Shown: piece by piece, positions 1 through 9,837 of the stretch
Layout: each line of letters starts with the position of its first letter
Position numbering within the stretch: position 1 is the first letter of the stretch
Assembly (NCBI GenBank): GCA_913060515.1
Contig: CAJXRZ010000027.1
Span: forward strand, 1-64,000
Direction: 5' to 3'
Length of the DNA: 64,000 bases
DNA from: an uncultured Pseudomonadota bacterium
Lineage (GTDB): Bacteria > Myxococcota_A > UBA796 > CAJQPC01
The notes under the pieces: model-generated
Seen by the model: the letters and a program-made list of their open reading frames with translations, nothing else
Told to the model about the DNA's origin: nothing
The model's database searches: none
Position numbers and translations under genes: made by a program

Positions 1-193
1 AGTCGGCGCCTTGCGGCTTCTTGGTGAACCGAGCCGAACTCCCTGCGGCCGAAAAGGATTCTCTCTCGCGCGTCCGCGCGACGTTTCGGCCTCCGCTTGG
101 CGGAGTCCGTCTCCGCTCAGTCGGCGCCTTGCGGCTTCTTGGTGAACCGAGCCGAACTCCCTGCGGCCGAAAAAGATTCTCTCTCGCGCGTCC
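1..193. repeat. 118-bp-period direct repeat (two copies of 75 bp)
   Basis: The stretch at 1-75 recurs at 119-193 with a single substitution near position 56/174. The 43 bases between the copies include a short hairpin (CTCCGC / GCGGAG type). The first copy begins exactly at the window edge, so the array may continue to the left. I see no coding pattern in it, and it ends about 18 bases beyond the stop codon of the leftward MAPEG gene. It is not CRISPR-like: the period is too long and the unit too large. It may be a local intergenic repeat family; what it does is unknown. Confidence 0.85.
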
Positions 194-210
194 CCTCTAC
201 GGAGCGTGCC

Positions 211-648
211 TCAAGCCTGCCCGGCGATCAGCCCCCAGCCCAAGGCGCCCAGAAAGTACAGAATGACCAGGTACCCGGGCACTGTCGACACGAGCACCAT
301 GGCCCGCACGCCACGTCCCAAGCGCTTGCCGAGGGCCAGCGGGTAGAGCGCCCGGGCCAGGACATAGATCCCGCCGGCGATGGTGGCGCTCATGGGGCTC
401 ACAAAGACAGCGTTGAGCCAGAGCAGCACCAGAAAGGGCGGCATCTGCTCCAGGGTGTTCAGCTGCATACGGTCCGCCGCCAGCATCTCCCGGTCCGGGG
501 TGAAGTAGCGGTCATAGGTCTCGCCCTTCTCCTTGTAGACCCGGGCTCGGCGGGCCTTCATGACCCCGACATGGACCACAAAGCCGTAGTAGAGCAGCAG
601 GTAAGCCAAGGTGACGACCACAGGGCCGGCGAAAGTGCTCAGGGACAT
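211..648 (-). CDS. MAPEG family membrane protein
   Basis: This is a 145-residue integral membrane protein with hydrophobic segments near residues 7-27, 69-84, 87-105 and 115-141. The MAPEG family (microsomal glutathione transferase-like fold) is recognised from the charged loop after the first helix, with R60, N64, E67 and P70 in the pattern R-x3-N-x2-E-x2-P. Bacterial members mostly lack an assigned substrate, so glutathione conjugation should not be assumed. The ATG at 648 was chosen because GGAGG lies about 4 bases upstream; the frame remains open to 702 without a better start. The gene is transcribed away from the next gene with about 85 bases between them. Confidence 0.85.
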   Translation of the reverse strand: MSLSTFAGPVVVTLAYLLLYYGFVVHVGVMKARRARVYKEKGETYDRYFTPDREMLAADRMQLNTLEQMPPFLVLLWLNAVFVSPMSATIAGGIYVLARALYPLALGKRLGRGVRAMVLVSTVPGYLVILYFLGALGWGLIAGQA

Positions 649-733
649 GGAACCTCCAGGTGGGCGCTTATGCCGCCACGGAGGCAGGGCACACCCCAGC
701 ACTCAGGGCCCACCGAGGGATTAGACTCCTCCT

Positions 734-1498
734 ATGTCCACCACCGTCATCGCATCCAGCGCCGGTCTGTCCCTCTACCTGGCCCCATGGGCATCCGGGA
801 AGGTGGACATGGCGGCGGTGAATCGGGTCCTGCAGAGCCACGGGCTTCAGACCCGAGACCAGGCGCAGCCCAACATGGAGTTCATCGCAGCTGAGGGTCT
901 GGAGCCAGAGGCTGCGCAAGCCCTGGGTGAGGACCTGAAGGCCATCGGCCTGAGGGTTCGCATTCGGCAGAGGGTCGGCCTGGAGCGCAGCGCCCGGGTG
1001 GGCCAAGCCATGGCCCTCCAACTCATCGCTATGGGCATGTTGATCGCCCTCATCTTGCCAGTCGCCATAAACGGTGGCACGGCGCCCAACCTTGCTGCCT
1101 TGATTCCCCTGCTGATGGCCGCCCTATACGCCATCGCAAACACGGTGAGCATCGGAATAAAGGGCGGCAACGTGTTGGAGCGCGTCGCAGAACCTGCTCG
1201 GCAACAAGGCCAGGTGTCCAGTGCCCTGCTCGAGATGCGCGACGAGCTGCCCGACGGCCTGTTCACGCGCCTGCTCACCCAAGCCCAGGACCTGGAGGCC
1301 AAGGTCGCAAAGAACCCCAATGGCCAAGCCGCGCAGGAGCTCGAGGAGCTTGCGGCCAGCCTGCGAGAGCGCAACGACGCCGAGACCGTCGACCAGGTCA
1401 GCGAGCTGAAGCAGGAGCTGGAGGCAGCCCGACGGGCCATCGCCGAGGCCAAACGAAGCGGGCAACAGAGCGCCAAGCGCAGCTCCAAAAAACACTGA
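734..1498 (+). CDS. Two-helix membrane protein with C-terminal coiled coil, unknown function
   Basis: I do not recognise a family for this 254-residue protein. Residues 1-85 look like a small soluble alpha/beta domain (a regular pattern around AAEGLEPEAAQALGEDLKAI). Two adjacent transmembrane helices follow at about 92-113 and 118-141. The last 70 residues are rich in Glu, Ala, Leu and Lys in heptad-like order, ending in a basic tail, so a cytoplasmic coiled coil is likely. The ATG at 734 has a purine-poor upstream region, but no better start is visible. It precedes fdhD by 25 bases in the same direction and could share its transcript; nothing in the sequence ties it to molybdoenzymes. Confidence 0.7.
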   Translation: MSTTVIASSAGLSLYLAPWASGKVDMAAVNRVLQSHGLQTRDQAQPNMEFIAAEGLEPEAAQALGEDLKAIGLRVRIRQRVGLERSARVGQAMALQLIAMGMLIALILPVAINGGTAPNLAALIPLLMAALYAIANTVSIGIKGGNVLERVAEPARQQGQVSSALLEMRDELPDGLFTRLLTQAQDLEAKVAKNPNGQAAQELEELAASLRERNDAETVDQVSELKQELEAARRAIAEAKRSGQQSAKRSSKKH

Positions 1499-1523
1499 GC
1501 GGCAGAGCCGTTAAAAGCCTCCA

Positions 1524-2345
1524 GTGATTCAAGAGCTGCCCGTCCTGCGCCACCCCGCCGGTCCCCCTGAGGAGCTGGACGCGGTCGCGATCGAAGAGCC
1601 CTTGGAGCTCCGCGTCGACGGCAAGCCCCTGGTGGTGACCATGCGCACCCCAGGAGCCGACAAGGAGCTGGCCGCTGGCTTTCTCTACAGCGAAGGGGTC
1701 ATCGACGGCGCCGACGACATCCAGGCGATGGCCCATGTGCGCGATCTGGCCTCGAGCACGAACAACGTCTTGGATCTGCGACTGGCCAGCGGGGCCCAGA
1801 TCCCACAAGAGCGCTTCGCAAGCGCCCAACGAGGCTTCTACGCCAACTCCAGCTGCGGGCTCTGCGGCAAGGCGACCATCGACAACGTCTTGCTCAAGGT
1901 GCCCCCCCTGGAGCAGCCCTTCTGCCTAGAGCTGCCCCTAATCTGCACCCTGCCCAAGAAGATGGAGGCCCAGCAAACTGGGTTCTCGGCCACCGGTGGC
2001 CTGCACGGGGCAGCGCTCTTCGGCCGACAAGGCGAGCTGCTGGTCTTGCGCGAGGACATCGGACGCCACAACGCCGTAGACAAGGTCTTGGGTTGGGCCC
2101 TGCTCCACGACCTGACCCCACTGGACCAGCACATCCTGGTCGTCTCCAGCCGCGCCAGCTTTGAGATTACCCAGAAGGCCCTGATGGCCCGGATCTCGGT
2201 GCTCGCCAGCGTTGGGGCACCCAGCTCCATGGCCGTTGCGATGGCCCGTGCCGCCGGCATGCAGCTCTGCGGCTTTGTGCGCGGCCGACGCTGCAACCAG
2301 TACAGCCCGGCTCAACCCCAAGCCGAGCGTGGAGGCCTGCCTTGA
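1524..2345 (+). CDS. fdhD: Formate dehydrogenase sulfurtransferase FdhD
   Basis: This 273-residue protein matches FdhD, which transfers sulfur from a cysteine desulfurase to the molybdenum cofactor of formate dehydrogenases. Recognisable blocks are EPLELRVDGKPLVVTMRTPG at 25-44, the diagnostic Cys-x2-Cys motif (C111 and C114 in SSCGLCGK), the GGLHGAAL block, the DIGRHNAVDKVLG block and a C-terminal SRASFEITQKAL ... GAPSSMAVAMA region. The length is normal. The start is GTG at 1524 with a weak ribosome binding site. No formate dehydrogenase subunit lies in the window, so the client enzyme is elsewhere. Its TGA overlaps the TTG start of the following membrane gene. Confidence 0.93.
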   Translation: MIQELPVLRHPAGPPEELDAVAIEEPLELRVDGKPLVVTMRTPGADKELAAGFLYSEGVIDGADDIQAMAHVRDLASSTNNVLDLRLASGAQIPQERFASAQRGFYANSSCGLCGKATIDNVLLKVPPLEQPFCLELPLICTLPKKMEAQQTGFSATGGLHGAALFGRQGELLVLREDIGRHNAVDKVLGWALLHDLTPLDQHILVVSSRASFEITQKALMARISVLASVGAPSSMAVAMARAAGMQLCGFVRGRRCNQYSPAQPQAERGGLP

Positions 2346-3898
2346 AGGGCAAACTGGATTGGAAAGACCACGCTGTGGCCGCCTTGCCCGCGGTGGGGGC
2401 CCTCTGGATCGCCTGGATGGTGGTCTCCCTCTGCCTGCAGCGCCTGGACTTCCCCTTCGACATCGAGTGGATGGAAGGCGGCATGCTGGTGCACGCCCTG
2501 CGCTTGCAGCAAGACCTGCCCCTGTACTCGGCCCCCACCCCTGACTGGGTGCCCTACATCTACCCGCCCTTCTACCCCTGGCTGATCTCCCTCTTCGGCG
2601 AGCCCAGCTACCTCACCGGTCGAAGCATCTCCCTGGTGGGCACCCTGCTGGCGGCTGGCGCGGCGGTCTTCGCCCTCTGGAGAGAGGGCCGCTCCCCGCT
2701 CTGGGGACTCGTTGCCGCCGGCTTGTACCTGGGCTGCTTTGATGAGTCCGGCACCTTCTACGATCTGGTGCGCACTGACGCCCTGGCCATGGGTCTGTTG
2801 GCCTGGTGCCTGGTGCTCTGCCGCACAAAGACCCTGCCCGGTGTGATTGGCGGCGGCATTGTGCTGGTCTTGGCCTTCCTCACAAAACACAACTTCGCTC
2901 TCTTCGGAGTGGGGATTGTCGGGTGGCTCTTTTGGCAAGACCGGAAGTTGGCCCTGGCTTTTGTGCTCGCTAGCGCCGTGCCAGCGCTCATCATGACCGG
3001 GGCCATCCAGATCGCCAGCGACGGCGAGTACCTGACCTACCTGCTCTCCGTTCCCAGCTCCCATCCACTCAACGGCTCACGGGCTTGGCCCCTGTCCGAG
3101 AAGGAGCTGCTGGCCTCGCTGATCCTCACGAACCTCTTCGCTGTGGGTGGGCTCATCGCCCTGGCGGTACGCAAACAGTGGAGCCCCGGTGGGGTCTACT
3201 GGGGAATCATCACAGCCATCGCTCTGGGCGCCTGCGTGCTCATGCGGGCACACCACGGCGGCTTCACCAACGTGCTCATGCCGGGCCACTGGGTGCTGGC
3301 TGTGGGCGGCGTGATGGTGCTCTCCGGGTTGGTGCGTGGCAAGCCGGTCTGGGGCATCGCACTGGCCTTGCTCATGGGCCTGCAGCTGGCAGAGTCCCGC
3401 TACAAGTTCAAGTGGAAATACGGTCCCAAGAACGCCGCCCTCACCGAGCGCTTCTGTCTCTCTGCGCAGCTCTCCGGCGGCAAGCCCCTCAAGGATTGCT
3501 TCAAGGACCAGTGGACCGAGAAGCGCCTGATTCCGACGGAGGAGGACCTGCAGGCCGGCAACGACGTGGTCGCGCAGCTCGCCGCCATCGAGGGCAGTGT
3601 CTTTGCACCCCACTTTCCCTGGTACCCCTACCTGGCCGGAAAAGAGCCCAGCATGCCGCTGATTGCCCTCTGGGACATTCAACACAAAGACGGTCCCTAC
3701 TACGAGCAGCCCAGCGTGATGACCCAAGGCTTCGAGCAGCACCGCTGGGACGCCGTTCTCTGCCCAGACAAGCCCATCAAGTACGACTTTGACCGCTACT
3801 ACAGCAAAGCGGAGAAGGTGAACATCCCGCGTACGGCGCTCAAGACCCGCACGGGTTGGCGGGTTCACCCGGCGTGGATCTGGCGCCCGAAGGACTGA
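2342..3898 (+). CDS. Multi-pass membrane protein, GT-C (ArnT/PMT-like) glycosyltransferase candidate
   Basis: This 518-residue protein has an N-terminal helix, then the acidic loop DIEWMEGGML near residue 40, then about ten hydrophobic helices up to residue 345, and a soluble C-terminal part of about 170 residues. An acidic motif in the first extracytoplasmic loop followed by many helices is the layout of polyprenol-sugar-dependent GT-C glycosyltransferases (GT39/GT83). I infer membership from layout, not from a full motif match. The start is TTG at 2342, with GGAGG six bases upstream inside fdhD, and it overlaps the fdhD stop, so translation is probably coupled. The functional link with FdhD is obscure. 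Confidence 0.7.
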   Translation: MKGKLDWKDHAVAALPAVGALWIAWMVVSLCLQRLDFPFDIEWMEGGMLVHALRLQQDLPLYSAPTPDWVPYIYPPFYPWLISLFGEPSYLTGRSISLVGTLLAAGAAVFALWREGRSPLWGLVAAGLYLGCFDESGTFYDLVRTDALAMGLLAWCLVLCRTKTLPGVIGGGIVLVLAFLTKHNFALFGVGIVGWLFWQDRKLALAFVLASAVPALIMTGAIQIASDGEYLTYLLSVPSSHPLNGSRAWPLSEKELLASLILTNLFAVGGLIALAVRKQWSPGGVYWGIITAIALGACVLMRAHHGGFTNVLMPGHWVLAVGGVMVLSGLVRGKPVWGIALALLMGLQLAESRYKFKWKYGPKNAALTERFCLSAQLSGGKPLKDCFKDQWTEKRLIPTEEDLQAGNDVVAQLAAIEGSVFAPHFPWYPYLAGKEPSMPLIALWDIQHKDGPYYEQPSVMTQGFEQHRWDAVLCPDKPIKYDFDRYYSKAEKVNIPRTALKTRTGWRVHPAWIWRPKD

Positions 3899-3913
3899 GT
3901 CCCTCAGCCCCGC

Positions 3914-5671
3914 TCAGAGCTCGCCCCGCGGCGTAGCGATGCGCTCGGGCAGCTCCGGCAAGACCACTTGGCTCCAGCCCTCTGGCAGCTCCTTCAGGTC
4001 CTTCTGACCGCAGACGCCGTGGGCCTGCTCGGCGGCCTCGGCTTCACGGTGACCTTGCTTGGACAAGGCGCACAAGCGAGTCCGGGTGGCCCAAACACTC
4101 TGGGGGTCCGCCAGCGCGCTCGTCACACCGACCGGCCCCTCTTGCACCCCTTGAAGCACCACACCGCGCAGCACATGGCCTGCCAGGCGCTCGAAGGCCG
4201 GAGGCACCGGGGCTTGGGTTGCGGCCAGCGCCTTGAGCTCCGAGGCCTTGATGGCCGCGCAGCTCCCCGTCCCCACGTAGCGCTTGAGCTGGCCCAAGAA
4301 GGCATCATCGGGGCCGGAGACGGGGACCTCGTAGACCCCAAAGCCACTGCAGGAGCTGCGGGCATTGATGCTGGTCTTTGCAGACTCCGCTTTGCGACGT
4401 GCGGGCGCCATGGCCAAGAGAAGCTGGAAGTCTTCTTCCCCAAGGGCCTGTTGAATCTCCTGGTCCAAGCTGGGGTTCAACCCGAGTTGCGCCCACACCA
4501 AGACGGCCTCGCTGCGGACCCTGGCGGCGTTGATGAGCACGGCATTCAAGTCGGTGCTGCGGGCGATGGTGGGCGCAGCGACGTTGCTGCCCTCGACCCG
4601 CTCAACCAGCTTGACCTGTGCCGCTTCCTGGCCGACCTGAACCGTGAAGCGCAGCAGCTCGTGGTGGACCAAGATCACCAACTGCTGGCCCGCGGCGACG
4701 GGTGAGAGCACAAGAGGAAGGCCGGCTTCTTCGTAGATTGCGTTCCAACGCAGCACCTCCTCGGAGATGGCCTCGAAGTTGCCCATGTTGTTGCGCCAGC
4801 TCATCTCCGAGATGGACGAGAAGACCTCGAGAAGCTCTGGCTCCACAGACAAGGCCTCGCGCAGCTCCTCCTCCCCTTGCCCCGTCAGTCCCCAGTTCAG
4901 CAGAAGCTGGCCTTCGCCGTGAACCCGCTCCCAGTCAAAGCCACTCAGGTCAATGACGCGCTTTGGAGGGGCCTCTCCAGCGATGGCGGCCCGAAGAGAG
5001 GCCGCAGCGACGCCTTGGCCCACCATCTCTCTCTGCTCCCGATAGCCCCCAAGCGCCATGCCCACGACCTCCCCGCCAGCGTTGAGCAGGGGGGCACCAG
5101 AGCTGTAGCGCAGATCGATGCGCTCGTTGACGAAGGTGTACTCCACGGTGCGGGCATCACAGCGTGTCACCCGGGCCTCATGCAGCGGCAGAGCTGGCTC
5201 GGCGTCTTCGATGCGGGCGAGCATCCAGATGGACTCCCCCCGCGCCGGACAGTCCGCAGAGAGCTCCATGGCCTGAACGGCCACCCGGCCACCTGCGCAG
5301 CCCTTGCTGTCCAAGTCCAAGGGGTAGACCACCACATCCGCCGCTGGCGTGACGTTGATGGGGGCGGCGTAGGGCATGTCCTGGGCGGACACTCCCTTCA
5401 GGACCCAACGTCCGGTCCAAAGATCCCGGGCACTGACCGTCGCCCGCGCCCCGAGCTCAGGTCCCGCCGTGCTTGGCATCCCCCGCGTGGCGCCGAAGGG
5501 GTCGTAGGGCCCCAAGGCCACCACCTGACTCTTGTAGCGCACGACCATCATCGTGGTCTCCAAGCCCAACACGCTCCCGTCTACCGAGACCCAGCCACGC
5601 ATGACGGCGCCCTGAGGCGGCACAGTGGGTGCGAGCGCCTGAGCTGCAAACAACAACGAGATCCCCAGCAT
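3914..5671 (-). CDS. Secreted protein with degenerate trypsin-like domain
   Basis: This 585-residue protein has a short signal peptide (MLGISLLFAAQALA). Residues about 20-215 have the strand pattern of a chymotrypsin/HtrA-fold domain, ending in YSSGAPLLNAGGEVVGMALG, where S191 fits the nucleophile of the usual GNSGGPLL block. An Asp is available near 118-121, but I see no His in the region where the catalytic His should be (about 35-65), so activity is doubtful. The remaining 370 residues are helical, contain several Cys and match no domain I know. It is the last gene of a leftward set beginning with the lipoprotein at 7059, nine bases after the propeller-like gene. Confidence 0.65.
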   Translation of the reverse strand: MLGISLLFAAQALAPTVPPQGAVMRGWVSVDGSVLGLETTMMVVRYKSQVVALGPYDPFGATRGMPSTAGPELGARATVSARDLWTGRWVLKGVSAQDMPYAAPINVTPAADVVVYPLDLDSKGCAGGRVAVQAMELSADCPARGESIWMLARIEDAEPALPLHEARVTRCDARTVEYTFVNERIDLRYSSGAPLLNAGGEVVGMALGGYREQREMVGQGVAAASLRAAIAGEAPPKRVIDLSGFDWERVHGEGQLLLNWGLTGQGEEELREALSVEPELLEVFSSISEMSWRNNMGNFEAISEEVLRWNAIYEEAGLPLVLSPVAAGQQLVILVHHELLRFTVQVGQEAAQVKLVERVEGSNVAAPTIARSTDLNAVLINAARVRSEAVLVWAQLGLNPSLDQEIQQALGEEDFQLLLAMAPARRKAESAKTSINARSSCSGFGVYEVPVSGPDDAFLGQLKRYVGTGSCAAIKASELKALAATQAPVPPAFERLAGHVLRGVVLQGVQEGPVGVTSALADPQSVWATRTRLCALSKQGHREAEAAEQAHGVCGQKDLKELPEGWSQVVLPELPERIATPRGEL

Positions 5672-5680
5672 CGTCCCTCC

Positions 5681-6499
5681 TCAGATCGCCAGCTTAACCA
5701 GGCTCCCTCGGCATCCTACCCAGAGGTGCTCCCCCTGGACCCCAAGCTGCCAGGGACGCTCCAGGTCCAGAGCAAGGCGCTCCGGAAAGTCACCGACTTG
5801 CGAGCACCAGAGCCCGCCTTCTGCCAGCGCCCACAGACGATCTTGGCCATCCGAGGTCAGCGCATAGGGCTCGGATCCCGCCGCACTCCAAGTGCTGCCG
5901 TCCCAGCGCCAGAGCTGCTCGGCGGCCGCCGCCCAGAGGTGCCCGGCGCCCATGGAGAGCTGCCGCACGGGCCGCCCACGTCCCTCGGACTCAAAGAGCC
6001 GCACTGGGCCGACATCGACCTCGTGCAGGTGGCCATCCAAGGTGCCCGCAAACACCCGATCTTGCCACCCGGTGCAGAAGCTGATGCACTCACCGGGTCC
6101 CTCTCCACCCTCCAGGTGGGTACGCCAGCCCTTCAGGAGCGCCTTGGGGCCTGCAAAGAGGGTGCGCAGATCATCAAAGCCCCCGGCACCGTCCTGGGGA
6201 AAGCCCTTGCCGGCGGCGACACCGCGAAAGGGCCAGGAGAAGTAGCCACGCTCGGTGCTGGCGTGCAGCGCACCGTCTCGAACAGCCAGCGCGGTGACCC
6301 CACGCATCTCGCGGCGTGCACCCTCCGGAAAGGGAAAGGGCTGGACGGCGTCTCCAGCGATGAGAACCATGCCGTAGTCGCTGCCCGCGGCCAAACGTCC
6401 GTCAGGCAGCGCCTGGAGTGCTCGTAGGGTCGCGTGGGCCGGGAAGCCCAGCGCCTCCGCTGAAAAGCGCGCCAAGACTCTCGGAGCGACGGGCTTCAA
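5681..6499 (-). CDS. Propeller-like repeat protein, unknown function
   Basis: This 272-residue protein has no signal peptide. It shows repeating short strands with W/G/D turns (LRALQALPDGRLAAGS, VTALAVRDGALHAST, QDRVFAGTLDGHLHEV, GHLWAAAAEQLWRWDGSTW, QDRLWALAEGGLW, GEHLWVGCRGSLVKL), which is the look of a six- or seven-bladed beta-propeller of the two-component-propeller or WD-like type. I assign no substrate. It starts with TTG at 6499, overlapping the TGA of the upstream lipoprotein, so it is probably translationally coupled to it. The next gene downstream is the trypsin-like protein; the three may work together at the envelope, although this one would have to stay in the cytoplasm unless exported by another route. 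Confidence 0.6.
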   Translation of the reverse strand: MKPVAPRVLARFSAEALGFPAHATLRALQALPDGRLAAGSDYGMVLIAGDAVQPFPFPEGARREMRGVTALAVRDGALHASTERGYFSWPFRGVAAGKGFPQDGAGGFDDLRTLFAGPKALLKGWRTHLEGGEGPGECISFCTGWQDRVFAGTLDGHLHEVDVGPVRLFESEGRGRPVRQLSMGAGHLWAAAAEQLWRWDGSTWSAAGSEPYALTSDGQDRLWALAEGGLWCSQVGDFPERLALDLERPWQLGVQGEHLWVGCRGSLVKLAI

Positions 6500-7059
6500 A
6501 TGCCGGTGTCTTTGCCAGTGTCTTTGCCGGTGTCGTCCGTGCCACCGGTGTCATCCCCCGAATCACCGGTGTCGTCTCCCGAGTCACCCGTGTCACCGCC
6601 GGTGTCCCAGCCGGCCGGGTAGGCCTCCAGGTCAACGATAAAGTCGATGAAGAGCGGGTCGTTGGTCTTTACCTGCAGCTTGCCGACCTTGGGCTGGTCG
6701 CCGGGCAACGTGGCCACAACGCTCATCTCATAGGAGTCGCCGGGACCCACGGTCTTGTCCTCGGTCTCAGGCAGGTAGAAGGTACCGCCGGCCGAGTCGG
6801 TCACGCGGGCCTGCTTGATGATCAAGTTCAGCTCGCCGACGTTCTCGAAGTACAGCGTGTTGCCCACACTGACGCCGGGCTCCAGCTCGGTCCAGACCAA
6901 CTTGGCGTTGGCCAACGAGAGCTCACCGGCCCCTTCGACAACGTCCGGCCCATCCGGAGTCTGGGTAAAGTTCCCGTCTCCAGCACACGCACTCAGCGCC
7001 CCCAGTGTGAGTAGGGCCATAGCCAAGGGAAGCAGGGACGTGGACTTGGGTACGCGCAT
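6496..7059 (-). CDS. Lipoprotein with Ig-like (HYDIN/DUF1573-like) domain and DTG-rich tail
   Basis: This 187-residue lipoprotein has a signal peptide ending in LSAC with the lipidated Cys at 25. Residues about 45-150 form one beta-sandwich domain resembling ASPM/SPD-2/Hydin or DUF1573 domains (LYFENVGELNLIIKQARVT, followed by a matching set of strands). The last 40 residues are an acidic Asp-Thr-Gly-Ser repeat, a common flexible spacer in myxobacterial secreted proteins. The ATG at 7059 was preferred over the ATG at 7068 because GGAGG lies nine bases before 7059 but directly abuts 7068. It opens a three-gene leftward operon and diverges from the pyrophosphatase gene with 56 bases between them. 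Confidence 0.75.
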   Translation of the reverse strand: MRVPKSTSLLPLAMALLTLGALSACAGDGNFTQTPDGPDVVEGAGELSLANAKLVWTELEPGVSVGNTLYFENVGELNLIIKQARVTDSAGGTFYLPETEDKTVGPGDSYEMSVVATLPGDQPKVGKLQVKTNDPLFIDFIVDLEAYPAGWDTGGDTGDSGDDTGDSGDDTGGTDDTGKDTGKDTGI

Positions 7060-7115
7060 GGAACTCATCCTCCGGCAAGTAGCATAGCCCGTCCCAAGGG
7101 GGATAGGCCCATGGC

Positions 7116-7568
7116 ATGCCCCAGCCATTGCCACGCCGCGCACGCATCCTGATCGAGGTCCCCAAGGGCGGCTTCATCAAGCGCGAGCTGCACGAGGGCT
7201 CACGCATCGACTTTATCAGTCCCCTGCCCTCTCCCTACAACTACGGTTGTATCCCGGATGTGCCGGGACAAGACGGCGACCCACTGGACGTGGTGGTGCT
7301 CGGCCCGAGGCTCAAAGCTGGCCAGACCATCGAGCGCGAGATCGTCGGTGTGGTGCGCTTTTGGGACGCTGGGCTGCCAGATGACAAGCTCATCGCGAGC
7401 GAGAGTCCTCTGAGCCCAAAGCAGCGCACGGGTCTGCGCCGATTCTTCAAGATCTACGCCCTGGCCAGGCTGGCCCTGAACAAGCGCAAGGGCTTGAGCG
7501 GTCGCACGGCCTTTGTCTCGGTGGTCAACCGAGAAGAGCTGGACCAGCCCTGGCGGAACACCCGTTAG
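7116..7568 (+). CDS. ppa: Inorganic pyrophosphatase, family I
   Basis: This soluble metal-dependent enzyme hydrolyses pyrophosphate to phosphate, pulling biosynthetic reactions forward. The 150-residue protein keeps the family I landmarks: E14-V-P-K-G-G, PYNYGCIPD at 40-48, the signature DGDPLDVVV with D53, D55 and D58, and the later acidic cluster DAGLPDDKLIA, which supplies further metal and phosphate ligands. It is shorter than the E. coli enzyme (about 175) and the C-terminal part is more divergent than the core. The start at 7116 has an AAGGGGGA ribosome binding site. It is alone on its strand between two leftward genes. Confidence 0.9.
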   Translation: MPQPLPRRARILIEVPKGGFIKRELHEGSRIDFISPLPSPYNYGCIPDVPGQDGDPLDVVVLGPRLKAGQTIEREIVGVVRFWDAGLPDDKLIASESPLSPKQRTGLRRFFKIYALARLALNKRKGLSGRTAFVSVVNREELDQPWRNTR

Positions 7569-7584
7569 AACAGCGCTTCTCGCG

Positions 7585-9804
<2,220 letters not shown>

Positions 9805-9837
9805 GTTTAACCCCGCAGAGAGGGGGTCGGTCACTGC

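Noticed and set aside
1-193. Left-edge direct repeat as a CRISPR array
   Set aside because: Unit of 75 bases, period of 118 and an internal hairpin spacer do not match CRISPR dimensions; no cas genes nearby.
4877-6427. 516-codon rightward frame across the trypsin-like and propeller-like genes
   Set aside because: Antisense shadow; it crosses two leftward genes with clear signal peptide and repeat patterns.
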